Notes under the pieces: model-generated
Told to the model about the DNA's origin: nothing
What the model saw: the letters and a program-made list of their open reading frames with translations, nothing else
The model's database searches: none
In this document: positions 18,260-28,344 of the stretch, piece by piece
Layout of the letters: each line of letters starts with the position of its first letter
How positions within the stretch are numbered: the stretch's first letter is position 1
Assembly: GCA_002796325.1 (NCBI GenBank)
Contig: PCXA01000007.1
Coordinates: forward strand, 1-64,000
DNA: 64,000 nucleotides
Direction of reading: 5' to 3'
From: Deltaproteobacteria bacterium CG11_big_fil_rev_8_21_14_0_20_47_16
GTDB lineage: Bacteria; UBA10199; GCA-002796325; 1-14-0-20-47-16
Translations under genes and position numbers: made by a program

Positions 18260-19477
18260 TTATAAAGGCTTTTGGGGCATAGGAATGTTTTTAAGGCGCC
18301 ATTGGAGCAGTGGTGGTGTGATAAGTGTGGTGGCCAAAACCATGAAAACGATCATGGCGTACTCATTTCCATCCACAACCCCCAGTGAAGATCCAATGGC
18401 CGCAAAAATCAACCCCACTTCGCCGCGTGGGATCATTCCGAGGCCCACCGCAAGCTTATCAATCCCAGGTCGCTTGATAAAAATGCCCGAAATGAGTTTA
18501 CCCACAACTGCAAGTACAGTGAGTATAAGTGCACCTTTAACAATAGCGAGTGATGCAAATGCAGAGAGGTTAACACCAATACCCATTAATACAAAAAAGA
18601 CGGGAACAAAAAGTTCAGCAACAGGTTTAACTAATTGTTCAAGTGAGTAGGAGCGTGCATCGTGGAATTGTTTGAAATGGACGTCATCTAAAATGAGTCC
18701 GGCTGCAAATGCACCTACAATGGGGGCGAGCCCAACAACATCTGCTAGCCATGCACAGAGAAAACACATTGAGAATGCAATGGCACCCATGAGACCACCT
18801 GAATCAAAGCGCCCCGAAATGTAAATGAAACGAGGTAAGAGCAGGTTTCCCGCGAGTGCAGTGCCACCCAAAAAGAGAACGGCTTTTGCTGTGATCCAAA
18901 TAACGCCCATTAAATCAATTTGCCCCTGTTTGATTAATGCACTTACAACAGCCAAAATGATGAGTCCTAAGACGTCATCAATAACTGCAGCCCCCAAAAT
19001 GATTTGTCCTTCCGTGCTGCCTACGCGACCCAAATCTTTGAGAACACGCGCTGTAATGCCTACACTGGTGGCCGTTGCAGTTGCTGCTAGGAATATTTGT
19101 TGATGAATGTTGCCATGATCAAATGGCATGAATTTCCATCCCAAAATAATCAGAAGAAATGGTGCGACAACACCAGCGCAAGCAACGACAAGTGCAGGTC
19201 GTCCTGTTTTAACAAACTGACGCAAATTGCCTTCGAGGCCTACCATGAATAGTAAAAGAATAACGCCCACTTCTGAAAGTGTGTGGAAAATTTCACTTGT
19301 CTTGAGTTGCTGAACAAGATCAACGTGGAATCCGAAAATACTGATGTTGCCAACGACAATGCCCGCAACTAACTCGCCAACAACGGCTGGAATTCCAAGT
19401 CGTTCACAAATGACGCCTCCAACGCGGGCGCCAATAATGACGAGAGCAAATAGTAATAGAAATGTGGCAAGTGTCAT
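18260..19477 (-). CDS. Cation/proton antiporter, CPA2 (KefB/GerN-like) membrane domain
   Basis: 405 aa with about 12 hydrophobic segments. Family features include ERLGIPAVVGELVAGIVVGN in the first helices, a long SEVGVILLLFMVGLE segment, ATATATSVGITARVLKDLG, and the ion-binding-type AAVIDDVLGLIILAVV. There is no C-terminal RCK/TrkA-N domain, so this is a GerN/NapA-like antiporter rather than a full KefB. It likely exchanges Na+ or K+ for H+ across the inner membrane. The start overlaps the stop of the upstream outer-membrane protein gene (ATGA). Confidence 0.92.
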   Translation of the reverse strand: MTLATFLLLFALVIIGARVGGVICERLGIPAVVGELVAGIVVGNISIFGFHVDLVQQLKTSEIFHTLSEVGVILLLFMVGLEGNLRQFVKTGRPALVVACAGVVAPFLLIILGWKFMPFDHGNIHQQIFLAATATATSVGITARVLKDLGRVGSTEGQIILGAAVIDDVLGLIILAVVSALIKQGQIDLMGVIWITAKAVLFLGGTALAGNLLLPRFIYISGRFDSGGLMGAIAFSMCFLCAWLADVVGLAPIVGAFAAGLILDDVHFKQFHDARSYSLEQLVKPVAELFVPVFFVLMGIGVNLSAFASLAIVKGALILTVLAVVGKLISGIFIKRPGIDKLAVGLGMIPRGEVGLIFAAIGSSLGVVDGNEYAMIVFMVLATTLITPPLLQWRLKNIPMPQKPL

Positions 19478-20724
19478 AGGCTGTCATCCTCCTCAATTTC
19501 ACCGATTGCATTTAATTGTTCGATTTCACTCTTACCTTTATAGACTTCGTTTGGTGATGGAATGTCCTTATACCAAGGGACCCAGGTAATGTGAAAAAAT
19601 ACTTCGTTTGCGGGATTGCTGGCGCGATTCAGTCCATAGCAGGCGCCATAGGCCACATCCCACAAGAACTTCTTTTTAATGCGGCCCATGATGTGTGCGC
19701 CAGCGCCCCAAACAGTATTGTATCGTAAATTATTTCCGGTCAACTGCTCATTATAGCTGGCCCAATGAACAAATGGCATAAAGGCAACCTTGGATTTGGC
19801 TTCACGATCTAAAATAACTCGTGGCCCAATAGAACCCCCAACGCTCCACTTGGCAAATACCTCGTTGGAATACATACCAGGAACAGGCAAGGTTGTGGTG
19901 CTATTACCCAAAACAATCATAGAACCCAATTTGATATTGTCAATCCGGTCAGGTCGATTGACATAGGCCCCAAATGCGCGTCCAGTAATGATAACGCGCT
20001 TTGAGACGGGGATGCCAAATGGAACGAGGCTGGATGCACGAAAATATTGATTTACATCATTCTCGGCACCAACGGGTCCCCATGGGGGCAAGTCATGGCG
20101 CCATTTATATTCAAGTTTTGCCAGTGGGTAGATACCAAATAATATCAATTCACTCGGTGGAATTTCTTGGGCTTCTATGAACAGTGTGGGGCCTTGTTCA
20201 AAAAAGAAATCGGGGCGAATAAATACGGTTGGATCGGTGTTGCCATACGGAAAATAAAAATTGAAGTCGTAGCGAACACCGCCGCGCCAATTGAAGTGAA
20301 ATAATTTGAAGAGATATTGAAATCCAACATTGTTACCAAATTGATTGGCGTGGAATGATTCATCGCTAACTGATTGACCGTCAACAACAGGGGCATCACC
20401 AGCATAAATGAGGGTGAGGTTGTGTTCCCAAAAGAAGTTCCATTTGTGATTGGCTTGTCGGTCGCTATCCAGTGAGAATCGGACGCTATTATACAAGCCA
20501 GCAATCAGGGTACGCGCTGCCAGCTTGGTTCCCAGTACGCTGGGTGTGTTGTAGAGCAATATGGGATAGACGCGAGGGGTGTCGCGATCGTCATTATTGT
20601 TAGTCGGAATTGAAGTTTGGATGTCTGTAATAAAAGTGCGGGCTGCAGCAAATATAGAAAGTGGAAAAAATAGAAAAACGAGTAAGTAGGAAAGAAAGAT
20701 AATCGATTTTATGCGGTCTCGCAC
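19474..20724 (-). CDS. Predicted outer-membrane beta-barrel protein, unknown function
   Basis: 416 aa with a GTG start preceded by GGGGAA. The N-terminal signal peptide is SIIFLSYLLVFLFFPLSIFAAA. The mature part is rich in alternating aromatic/hydrophobic strands (FFWEHNLTLIYAG, FHFNWRGGVRYDFNFYFPYG, FFEQGPTLFIEA), typical of a barrel. The end carries an acidic tail. No family is recognised with confidence. It is translationally coupled to the antiporter downstream, which is an odd pairing. Confidence 0.75.
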   Translation of the reverse strand: MRDRIKSIIFLSYLLVFLFFPLSIFAAARTFITDIQTSIPTNNNDDRDTPRVYPILLYNTPSVLGTKLAARTLIAGLYNSVRFSLDSDRQANHKWNFFWEHNLTLIYAGDAPVVDGQSVSDESFHANQFGNNVGFQYLFKLFHFNWRGGVRYDFNFYFPYGNTDPTVFIRPDFFFEQGPTLFIEAQEIPPSELILFGIYPLAKLEYKWRHDLPPWGPVGAENDVNQYFRASSLVPFGIPVSKRVIITGRAFGAYVNRPDRIDNIKLGSMIVLGNSTTTLPVPGMYSNEVFAKWSVGGSIGPRVILDREAKSKVAFMPFVHWASYNEQLTGNNLRYNTVWGAGAHIMGRIKKKFLWDVAYGACYGLNRASNPANEVFFHITWVPWYKDIPSPNEVYKGKSEIEQLNAIGEIEEDDSL

Positions 20725-20758
20725 GTCGGTTCCCCAAGTAAAAGGGCCCCCCAGCCCC

Positions 20759-20799
20759 GTTCCGTATTGTGGAACTTCCCTCTCCCATAGGGGAGAGGG
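20759..20799. repeat. Two adjacent REP-like inverted repeats
   Basis: GTTCC (20759-20763) pairs with GGAAC (20771-20775). CCCTCTCCC (20778-20786) pairs with GGGAGAGGG (20791-20799) across a 4-nt loop. The pair sits in the spacer between two divergent genes, so it is not a gene-end terminator. The CCCTCTCCC/GGGAGAGGG type resembles dispersed intergenic repeats seen in many proteobacterial genomes. Confidence 0.6.
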
Positions 20800-20859
20800 A
20801 GATTAAGGAAAAGGCCTATAATAGGCAACTTTTTTAAGTTATTGCCGATAATAAAAGTG

Positions 20860-22071
20860 ATGGGGAATCGACTCCAAAAATGGCGTTTTGTGGTGATGAT
20901 TTTGGCGGGAATAGGGGTCATGGCCCCTGTTTATCCAGCTATTGCAGCGCCAAATGTTTATTGTGTGGTGACGAGTGATAAAGACGTCGATGCTGTAAAA
21001 TTGAATATCTTTCCAGGCACCCTTCGGAGCATGTTGCTCAATGCCATGCAGGGCATTTGCATTGATAATAAAATTACGATCAAGGTACCTAAAATTGTGC
21101 TTAATGCACCTTTAGGCTCAGCGACGTTCACGGCACTTAAAGGCTTAACAGTTGAGCCAGATCCTTCATTGTCTCAGGTCGAAATCGTGGCCAAGTACGA
21201 TAAGGAAAACATCGTTGCCAGCTGCACAGCAAGCTCGCCATTTGATAACTGTCTTGTTTATTTACCCGCTCAGGGCATTACAATCCGCCGATTAAAGCTT
21301 GGTGTTGATCCAACAAGTAAGCTGCCTCCAACGCGCGGTATTTGCATTGATAAAGATGAAGGTAAGCCAAAGGATCCCTCATCCTATAATAAAATTACGA
21401 TCGAAGACAGTGCGTTCGAAGGATTTGTAGATGGTGGTATTGTTCTCTCTCCTACGGCATATGGTGTTCTAATTAAGCAAACCGTATTTAGCAATAGTGG
21501 CGATGGTATTTTGGTAGAAACAGATCCCAATGTAGTACAGTCAACACCATTACCGCCAATCATGGGTGGTGGTATAGGGGCTGTATTTGCAAAAACTGAT
21601 AGTAAGGGACAGTTGGAAGAATACCATTTGCGTGGTTTATCTTTGTTGAATAATAAACTGTTGGTAGTGGAACTATTTGAACGAACAGGAAAAGCAGGAA
21701 GTAAATTTGTGCAGACATGTACAATCAATAACGTACAACCCATTGGTGGACAGTGGAATATTGATTGTGTTTTGCCAAAGTCGATCAAATTGCCATACAA
21801 TTATGCAGTGACCGTGACTGATAACGACGGCAGCACATCAATGTTTGCAACAGGCACGATTCCAGCTGATGTGACTAAGGTGCAAACAGTGATACCGACG
21901 GATCCTCAGGCTCCTGTCACACCGCCTACAACACCAGTTAACACTTCAAATCCACCCATATACCAAAATCCAGTAGCTACACCGGGTGGTGCAACAACAA
22001 ATAACAGTGAAGCAAAATCACTGACGCTCGAAGCTCAATCAACTTCATCCGGCTGCACATTAATTCGATAA
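20860..22071 (+). CDS. Exported protein with probable right-handed beta-helix
   Basis: 403 aa from the ATG at 20860; a TTG at 20842 is also in frame. The signal peptide is FVVMILAGIGVMAPVYPAIAA. The body has repeated short strands (NKITIKVPKIVLNAPLG, NKITIEDSAFEGFVDGGIVLS, GVLIKQTVFSNSGDGILVE), the pattern of parallel beta-helix proteins. These often bind or cleave polysaccharides or act as surface adhesins. No catalytic site is recognisable. A Pro/Thr-rich linker precedes the C-terminus, which ends SGCTLIR with a lone cysteine. Confidence 0.7.
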   Translation: MGNRLQKWRFVVMILAGIGVMAPVYPAIAAPNVYCVVTSDKDVDAVKLNIFPGTLRSMLLNAMQGICIDNKITIKVPKIVLNAPLGSATFTALKGLTVEPDPSLSQVEIVAKYDKENIVASCTASSPFDNCLVYLPAQGITIRRLKLGVDPTSKLPPTRGICIDKDEGKPKDPSSYNKITIEDSAFEGFVDGGIVLSPTAYGVLIKQTVFSNSGDGILVETDPNVVQSTPLPPIMGGGIGAVFAKTDSKGQLEEYHLRGLSLLNNKLLVVELFERTGKAGSKFVQTCTINNVQPIGGQWNIDCVLPKSIKLPYNYAVTVTDNDGSTSMFATGTIPADVTKVQTVIPTDPQAPVTPPTTPVNTSNPPIYQNPVATPGGATTNNSEAKSLTLEAQSTSSGCTLIR

Positions 22072-22097
22072 TCTTGCTATCTCAATAATGTCATGTA

Positions 22098-23489
22098 ATG
22101 GGTGGAGATATGAGCCACCCATTTGAATCCTATGTGATATCTGTTGTGCGACCCATTCAAATGACGACGCGCGAAGAGCGTGAGTCTATTATTAAAGAGT
22201 CGCATTACAATTTATTTCAACTTCCTGCAGATAAGGTCATGATTGATCTTTTGACCGATTCAGGAACAGGAGCCATCAGTAATCATCAGTTGGCTGGCAT
22301 TGTATCTGGTGATGAAAGTTATGCAGGATCAGAATCATTTGAAAAAATGCGAACCGTCATTCGCGAATTAACGGGTTTATCTCATGTCATTCCAACCCAT
22401 CAAGGGCGTGCTGCAGAAAACGTTCTCTTCTCTGCGCTGGTAAAACCAGATGACATTGTTCCGGGTAATACCCACTTTGATACAACCAAAGGGCATATTG
22501 AATTTCGAAAAGCAGTGGCGCTTGATTGTACCATTTCTGAAGCGGGTGATCCCACATCGCCGCACCCATTTAAGGGAAATGTGGATCTTGACAAGCTAGA
22601 AACAGCTTTAAAAACCAATCCGCGTGAAAAACTGCCCCTTGTTATGATGACGGTGACTTGTAATTCTGGCGGCGGTCAGCCGGTATCACTTGCCAATATT
22701 AAGTCGGTAAAAGCGCTGTGTCAAAAACATGGAGTGCCACTTTATTTTGATATGGCCCGCTTCGCAGAAAATGCCTATTTCATTAAAACCCGTGAAGCTG
22801 AGTATGCTGACTGGACGATTCCTGACATCTGTCGTGAAATGTTTTCTGATGTAGATGGTGCCACAATGTCTGCTAAAAAGGACGGCATTAGCGCAATGGG
22901 TGGCTTTGTGGCACTGCGAAGTGATGATGTGTACCAACAGTGTGGTGTTTATAGCATTTTGTTCGAAGGCTATCTCACCTACGGTGGTATGACCGGTGGA
23001 ACGATGGCCTCCATTGCACAGGGTCTTAAAGAGGCTACAGATTTTGATTATCTTCACAGTCGTGTAGGGCAGGTAGCGCGCTTCGGTCATCAGTTAAAGG
23101 AGTATAGCGTTCCAATACTGGAACCTGTGGGTGGCCACGCCGTCTACGTTGATGCATTGAGATTCTTGCCCAAGATGCCGCGCGATCAATTCCCAGCGCA
23201 GGCATTGGCTTGTGCAGCATATGTTGAAGGCGGTGTACGTGGCGTTGAAATTGGAACTGTTATGGCAGATCGTGATCCCAAAACACGCGAAAATCGGTTT
23301 CCCAAAATGGAATTGGTGCGCTTGGCTGTTCCGAGACGCACATTGACTGACAATCATTTACACTATGTGGCACAAACGTTTGGAAATTTATTGAGAAGTG
23401 CTTCTACGATCCCTGGCTTAGAAATTACTTGGGAAGCGCCAATTTTGCGACATTTCACATGTCGATTTAAACCCCGCGATAATAAGTAG
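22098..23489 (+). CDS. tnaA: Tryptophanase (L-tryptophan indole-lyase)
   Basis: 463 aa, full length for the tryptophanase/tyrosine phenol-lyase family. It has IDLLTDSGTGAIS, IPTHQGRAAENVL, SARFAENAYF-type MARFAENAYFIK, and the PLP lysine K261 in SAKKDG. Two positions separate tryptophanase from tyrosine phenol-lyase. The residue before TT in HFDTTKGH is Asp (D128), as in tryptophanase, and the VEIG segment has Val where TPL has the substrate-binding Arg. The enzyme would split tryptophan to indole, pyruvate and ammonia. An ATG at 22110 is an alternative start. I see no TnaC-like leader in the 26-bp gap upstream. The 3' end overlaps the convergent QueD-like gene by 23 bp. Confidence 0.9.
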   Translation: MGGDMSHPFESYVISVVRPIQMTTREERESIIKESHYNLFQLPADKVMIDLLTDSGTGAISNHQLAGIVSGDESYAGSESFEKMRTVIRELTGLSHVIPTHQGRAAENVLFSALVKPDDIVPGNTHFDTTKGHIEFRKAVALDCTISEAGDPTSPHPFKGNVDLDKLETALKTNPREKLPLVMMTVTCNSGGGQPVSLANIKSVKALCQKHGVPLYFDMARFAENAYFIKTREAEYADWTIPDICREMFSDVDGATMSAKKDGISAMGGFVALRSDDVYQQCGVYSILFEGYLTYGGMTGGTMASIAQGLKEATDFDYLHSRVGQVARFGHQLKEYSVPILEPVGGHAVYVDALRFLPKMPRDQFPAQALACAAYVEGGVRGVEIGTVMADRDPKTRENRFPKMELVRLAVPRRTLTDNHLHYVAQTFGNLLRSASTIPGLEITWEAPILRHFTCRFKPRDNK

Positions 23490-23874
23490 CTGCGGATCGA
23501 TCAGATTCCCACAGCGTTACAGATGCAATGGGTAACTTCATGGCATGGGCAGCTTCGAAGATAAGCCGCGCAATATTCTCAGCAGTAGGGTGGCAGGGTA
23601 GTGGATGATGAGGCTCCTTGGCACGATCGAGTTCTATACAAATGGGATCCTTATTAAATAGCAACATCTGATGATCCAGTTCTCGATCAATCCACTCTCC
23701 TATTTTAGATTTAATTTCAAAAAAATCGATCGCCATGCCACTGGACTGAAGGGTGTCATAATGCAGTTCAATTTCAGCGGTTGCTGTATGACCGTGCAAG
23801 TTACGACATTTTCCCGGATGGTGTTGCAATCGGTGACCATAGCAAAATTGAAATTTTTGAGTTAGTTGGTACAT
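23467..23874 (-). CDS. queD: 6-pyruvoyltetrahydropterin synthase/QueD family protein
   Basis: 135 aa, the usual length. Zinc-ligand histidines are H14, H28 and H30 in CYGHRL...NLHGH, and the catalytic-type cysteine is C23 in PGKCRN. LDHQMLL, PTAENIA and WESDRSAATYY complete the family pattern. In queuosine synthesis QueD makes 6-carboxy-tetrahydropterin from dihydroneopterin triphosphate. It follows a pteridine-reductase-like SDR (13-bp overlap) and folB, so it may serve a tetrahydropterin or folate branch instead. queF occurs at 62784, which supports queuosine. Confidence 0.85.
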   Translation of the reverse strand: MYQLTQKFQFCYGHRLQHHPGKCRNLHGHTATAEIELHYDTLQSSGMAIDFFEIKSKIGEWIDRELDHQMLLFNKDPICIELDRAKEPHHPLPCHPTAENIARLIFEAAHAMKLPIASVTLWESDRSAATYYRGV

Positions 23875-24515
23875 AAAATCTCCATGACACGATTTACTAC
23901 GGAATCCAATGTGTCTGTTATAGGCGGTGACTTAATGCGTGTATCTTCAGGTGGGAGTGTGGGGCCCAATTCCAATAAACTCCAATGAATATATGAGTCC
24001 ACATCTTTGAACCCTGCCACCATGGCGCGTAACCCCATCTTGGTGATGGCATAAGGAACAAGTCTGGCGGCCGGAGTCTCACACTGAATGTCCCCCAAGA
24101 ATATAACATGAGGACATGGGGATTTTTTCAGATTTGGAAACAGGGCTTGCGTTAAGAAGTAAGGTCCCTTCAAGTTGCTATCGATGGTGGTATTCCATTC
24201 TTCTTCAGTTGTACTGCCAAATGGTGTTGGAAAAAACACAGCAGCGTTATGAATGAGAATATCAATTTTAGGCCAGTGAGAAGAAACTTGGTCCACAGCG
24301 CTTTGAATTTCTGTAATACTCGTGAGATCAGCTTTGATAAGATAGGCATGTCCTCCATGGCGATGAATTTCTTCTGCAGTAGCTTCAGCCTCATCGGGTG
24401 AGGTGTTATAATGCACAACAATATTGGCGCCATATTTGGCGCAGGCAATGGCAATTGCATGACCAATACGACGTGCAGCACCTGTGATCCAAATTGTTTT
24501 TCCCTGTAATTTCAT
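23862..24515 (-). CDS. Short-chain dehydrogenase, pteridine-reductase-like (PTR1/FolM)
   Basis: 217 aa, short for an SDR. The cofactor loop is TGAARRIG (11-18); the extra arginine pair is typical of pteridine reductases and of NADPH use. The catalytic Tyr-Lys motif is YAITK, and the NAA motif is in LIHNAAVFF. The likely role is NADPH-dependent reduction of a dihydropterin to a tetrahydropterin. It is coupled to folB upstream (ATGA overlap) and to the QueD-like gene downstream. A generic SDR with another substrate remains possible. Confidence 0.78.
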   Translation of the reverse strand: MKLQGKTIWITGAARRIGHAIAIACAKYGANIVVHYNTSPDEAEATAEEIHRHGGHAYLIKADLTSITEIQSAVDQVSSHWPKIDILIHNAAVFFPTPFGSTTEEEWNTTIDSNLKGPYFLTQALFPNLKKSPCPHVIFLGDIQCETPAARLVPYAITKMGLRAMVAGFKDVDSYIHWSLLELGPTLPPEDTRIKSPPITDTLDSVVNRVMEILCTN

Positions 24516-24868
24516 GGGCGTTCTCTGTGAATTTGGACAACCGCTGTTTGGGCTGCGGTTTTGCTAATATCCTTTGTGATAATGACATCAATCCACATAA
24601 CAGGTGTATGCGTTAGCACCCAGTTGGCAATCTGTTCAGCAAATGTTTCTATGAGTTGGATACGCTTTCCTTCAAATGTAGCAAATAGGCCATCGGCAAC
24701 TACACGGTAATCGATCGTATGTTGAATGCAATCTGTTGCTGCTGCAGTGGTGGCTGAAATGGGAAAGTGAAGGTCAATTACTAGGGTTTGTAGAGTCTTG
24801 GCCTCCCAGTCATCCACCCCGATAAAACAGGGGATTCGAATTTCCTGAATTTTGCAAAGGTCGCTCAT
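24512..24868 (-). CDS. folB: Dihydroneopterin aldolase family protein (FolB)
   Basis: 118 aa from the ATG at 24868 (MSDLCKIQEIRIPCFIGVDDWE), the standard FolB length; the longer in-frame extension to 24958 runs into a terminator hairpin and is unlikely. Family features include the N-terminal IPCFIGVDDWE strand, DYRVVADGLFATFEG, the active-site region IETFAEQIANWVL, and a final DVIITKD segment. The enzyme would convert dihydroneopterin to 6-hydroxymethyl-dihydropterin in folate synthesis. It is the first gene of the folB, SDR, QueD-like unit. Confidence 0.85.
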   Translation of the reverse strand: MSDLCKIQEIRIPCFIGVDDWEAKTLQTLVIDLHFPISATTAAATDCIQHTIDYRVVADGLFATFEGKRIQLIETFAEQIANWVLTHTPVMWIDVIITKDISKTAAQTAVVQIHRERP

Positions 24869-24931
24869 GACCAAAGGGCCATGACATGCAGATGCTACAG
24901 CTGTAAAGCGCTTTTCAACCAACGCTCCAAT

Positions 24932-24971
24932 AAAAAACCCCAGTGATCTTGCGATCACCGGGGCTTTTTTT
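24932..24971. terminator. Bidirectional intrinsic terminator between nrdJ and folB
   Basis: CCCC-A-GTGATC pairs with GATCAC-C-GGGG across a TTGC loop (24938-24963) with one mismatch. The hairpin is flanked by six A (24932-24937) and seven T (24965-24971). For the minus strand it lies 20 bp after the nrdJ stop and gives a GGGG-TTTTTT end, so its main job is probably ending nrdJ transcription. Confidence 0.85.
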
Positions 24972-24991
24972 GGAGGAGGACGGCAAAAGTC

Positions 24992-27900
24992 TTAGCTGCA
25001 GCCCATGCTGTTTCCGCAGTTGGTGCAGCGGTAACAGCTGCCGTTGCGTACCGTGGTGTGACCACAGCTATCGCAGAACGGGGCATCGCCCATAAAGCTG
25101 GATTGAAATTGGCTGACAGCACCGGCGGTGGTTTGAACCGTCGTGGCTTTGGTTACGACAATGGATGTTACCTTTTCTGTTTGTTGTGTGGCGGCAACGG
25201 TTTTGATGGGGGCTGCCGATTTATTGCGATCAGCGGCTGGCACGAATTGCTTTTGCGCCACTTCTAGTCCCTTAGGCAGCGCTTTGCCTTTACCCGCTTC
25301 ACGGGCCTTGATATTCAAGGCCAAGTCTTCATCTTTAACTTCGGTAGGCTTGACTTGCACAAAGTCGGTGCGTCCCAGGTATTCCATGCCAAGTACGCGG
25401 AAGACGTAATCAATGACCGATGTCGCCATCTTGACATTGGGATGATCCACCACGCCATTTGGTTCAAAGCGTGTGAAGGTGAAGCTTTCTACAAATTCCT
25501 GCAGTGGCACACCATATTGTAATCCCATGGATACGGCGATGGCAAAGCAGTTCATCATGCTGCGGAAGGCGGCACCTTCTTTGTGCATATCGATGAAGAG
25601 TTCACCCAATGTACCGTCGGGATATTCACCAGTGCGCAAGTATACTTTTTGTCCACCCACACGGGCTTCTTGTGTAAAGCCAGTACGCTTGAGCGGCATG
25701 CGCTTGCGGCGTAACACAGGGGCAGCAGCTTGATCAGAGGCAGCGGCCTTGGCGTCCACTTTGTCTTCCTTCTTATCACTATCTTCATCGCTTTTAGAAT
25801 TCAGTGGCTGTGCGGCCTTGCTGCCATCGCGATACAATGCGCTGGCCTTGAGTCCTAAGCGCCATGATTCAATATAGAGGCGCTCGATTTCTTCGACGGT
25901 TGTCTCGTTGGGCACGTTGATCGTCTTGGAAATAGCACCCGAGATGAACGGTTGGGCAGCAGCCATCATGGTGATGTGGGCCATGGGTAGAATGAAGCGT
26001 TGACCATACTTACCACACTTGTTGGCGCAATCAAACACGGGCAGGTGCGCATCTTTTAAGTGAGGCGCACCTTCAACGGTCATTTTGCCACAGATATGAA
26101 TGTTCGCAGTTTCAAGTTGCTCTGCTGTAAACCCAAGCGCCTTGAGAAGTGAGAATCCTGGCGCATTGTATTGCGCTGGTGTGAACCCAAAGCGGCGCAT
26201 GGATTCTTCACCAAGTGCAAATCCGCTGAATGCAAATTGTAAATCAAACGTGCCGGGCAGTTGGCTTTCCACTTTGCTCAAGTCTTCGTCGTTAAATCCT
26301 TTGGCACGTAGCGATTCAGAATTGATCACTGGTGCACCCACCAATGTGGAGGTTCCTTTGACGTAGGTGATGATGTCTGTGATTTGTTTTTCGGTATACC
26401 CCAAGCGCTTTAATGCCAGCGGCAATGATTGGTTCACAATCTTGAAGTAACCGCCACCTGCGAGCTTCTTGAATTTGACAAGTGTATAGTCGGGTTCAAT
26501 GCCTGTGGTGTCGCAATCCATGAGTAACCCAATGGTGCCTGTTGGAGCAATCACTGTGGCCTGTGCATTGCGGTAGCCATATTTTTTGCCGAGGTTCAGG
26601 GCATTATCCCAATCTTCCTTAGCAGCATCTAACAAATAGGTGGGGCAGCTGCTCGCGGTGATTTGGTAAGCGGCATCGCGGTGCATTTCCATGACACCCA
26701 ACATGCTCTCACGGTTTTTGGCATAGCCTGGGAAAGCGCCTTTGCTTTCTGCAATTTGGGCAGAAGTGGCGTACGCTTGTCCAGTCATGATCGCGGTCAA
26801 TGCACTGCAAATGGCGCGACCTTCATCGGAATCATAGGGCGTGCCGTTTACCATGAGCATGGTGCCCAAGTTGGCATATCCTAACCCGAGTGGACGATAA
26901 TCATGACTGTTTTGTGTGACTTGTGCGGTGGGGTAGCTGGAGAAGTCGACCAGAATTTCTTGTGCGGTGATAAAGGTCTTACAGGCATGACGGTAGCCTT
27001 CGACATCAAACTCACCTGTTTCGGGATTGTACAACTTCATCAAGTTAATGGATGCCAAGTTGCACGCAGAATCATCCAAGAACATATATTCGCTGCATGG
27101 ATTGCTGCCGTGAATGCGATCGGTTTCCTTGCAGGTATGCCACTTATTAATGGTGGTGTCATACTGCATGCCTGGGTCGGCACATTCCCATGCAGCTTGT
27201 GAAATCTGGCGCATGACATCGCGGGCCTTGAAGTTTTCGCAAGCTTCGCCAGTGGTACGCATCTTGGTTTGCCAAGCGCTATCATTTAAGTAGGCGTACA
27301 TGAAATCATCTGAGACGCGCACGGAGTTGTTGGAGTTCTGTCCGGAAACGGTCTTGTAGGCTTCGCCGTTAAAGTCAGCGGGGTAACCTTGCTTGATGAG
27401 GGCGCGTACTTTGCGTTCTTCACGTGACTTCCAGTTGATGAAGTCGATGATTTCAGGGTGATCAATGTCAAGACTGACCATTTTTGCTGCACGACGTGTG
27501 GTGCCACCTGATTTGGTAGCGCCTGCGCCACGATCCAAAACTTCTAAGAAGCTCATAAGTCCTGATGACGTGCCACCGCCGGATAATTTTTCTTGGCGAC
27601 CACGGAGGCGTGAGAAGTTGGTGCCGGTACCGGATCCATATTTAAAGAGGCGGGCTTCGTTCTTGGCCAATTCAAAAATGCTCATCAAATCATCATCTAC
27701 TGATTGAATGAAGCAGGCGGAACATTGAGGGTTGGTATAAGCACCTTTGGTCTGAACGGTTGTCTCAGTCTTGGGGTCCCAGTACCAGTTGCCGCTGTTA
27801 CCTTCGATGCCATAGATCTGACCCAATCCGCAGTTGAACCAAACGGGGGAGTTAAATGCACCGAGCTGGTGGATCAATATATAGGAGAGCTCTGCTTCGA

Positions 27901-28297
27901 AACTGTCAGCATCTTCTGTTGTGGCAAAGTAGCCACCAAAGTTTTCGCCGGCTTCGCGAATGGAGTGGGCAATGCGATACACCACTTGGCGCGCGCTGTT
28001 TTCGTGGCCCACGCCTGGAACGCCCCGTTTGCGGAAATACTTGGACACAATAATATCGGTGGCTAGTTGGGACCATGACATGGGGACTTCGACGTCCTTC
28101 ATTTCAAAGACTACCGATCCATCTGGGTTGGTAATCACAGAGTCACGCTTGGTATACTCGACCTGATCCAGTGGGTTTTTTCCAGCGGCTGTCCAGCGAC
28201 GGTTAAATTGCATACCACGTGCTACGCCGGTAAGGCGCCCCTTGGTGGTTGCAGTTTCAGTGGATTTCTCGACTTTTTTGGGGACTTTTACGGCCAT
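24992..28297 (-). CDS. nrdJ: Vitamin B12-dependent (class II) ribonucleotide reductase
   Basis: 1101 aa, typical of the long NrdJ form. It reduces ribonucleotides to deoxyribonucleotides using adenosylcobalamin to make a thiyl radical, with or without oxygen. Visible features are [20 protein letters not shown] (the first redox-active cysteine region), [34 protein letters not shown] (the Cys/Glu/Asn active-site cluster), [19 protein letters not shown], and a C-terminal zinc-ribbon-like CDSCG...[14 protein letters not shown] with redox cysteines. A GGAGGAG Shine-Dalgarno stands before the ATG. The upstream spacer carries NrdR-type boxes and DnaA boxes. No other ribonucleotide reductase is in the window. 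Confidence 0.97.
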   Translation of the reverse strand: MAVKVPKKVEKSTETATTKGRLTGVARGMQFNRRWTAAGKNPLDQVEYTKRDSVITNPDGSVVFEMKDVEVPMSWSQLATDIIVSKYFRKRGVPGVGHENSARQVVYRIAHSIREAGENFGGYFATTEDADSFEAELSYILIHQLGAFNSPVWFNCGLGQIYGIEGNSGNWYWDPKTETTVQTKGAYTNPQCSACFIQSVDDDLMSIFELAKNEARLFKYGSGTGTNFSRLRGRQEKLSGGGTSSGLMSFLEVLDRGAGATKSGGTTRRAAKMVSLDIDHPEIIDFINWKSREERKVRALIKQGYPADFNGEAYKTVSGQNSNNSVRVSDDFMYAYLNDSAWQTKMRTTGEACENFKARDVMRQISQAAWECADPGMQYDTTINKWHTCKETDRIHGSNPCSEYMFLDDSACNLASINLMKLYNPETGEFDVEGYRHACKTFITAQEILVDFSSYPTAQVTQNSHDYRPLGLGYANLGTMLMVNGTPYDSDEGRAICSALTAIMTGQAYATSAQIAESKGAFPGYAKNRESMLGVMEMHRDAAYQITASSCPTYLLDAAKEDWDNALNLGKKYGYRNAQATVIAPTGTIGLLMDCDTTGIEPDYTLVKFKKLAGGGYFKIVNQSLPLALKRLGYTEKQITDIITYVKGTSTLVGAPVINSESLRAKGFNDEDLSKVESQLPGTFDLQFAFSGFALGEESMRRFGFTPAQYNAPGFSLLKALGFTAEQLETANIHICGKMTVEGAPHLKDAHLPVFDCANKCGKYGQRFILPMAHITMMAAAQPFISGAISKTINVPNETTVEEIERLYIESWRLGLKASALYRDGSKAAQPLNSKSDEDSDKKEDKVDAKAAASDQAAAPVLRRKRMPLKRTGFTQEARVGGQKVYLRTGEYPDGTLGELFIDMHKEGAAFRSMMNCFAIAVSMGLQYGVPLQEFVESFTFTRFEPNGVVDHPNVKMATSVIDYVFRVLGMEYLGRTDFVQVKPTEVKDEDLALNIKAREAGKGKALPKGLEVAQKQFVPAADRNKSAAPIKTVAATQQTEKVTSIVVTKATTVQTTAGAVSQFQSSFMGDAPFCDSCGHTTVRNGSCYRCTNCGNSMGCS

Positions 28298-28344
28298 AAC
28301 TCTCCTCCGGCGTCAATTTATTGGCGCCTCTTGTTGTGCCAAAG

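Noticed and set aside
22098-23489. Tyrosine phenol-lyase
   Set aside because: The Asp in HFDTT and the Val in the VEIG segment are tryptophanase residues; TPL has Thr and Arg there.
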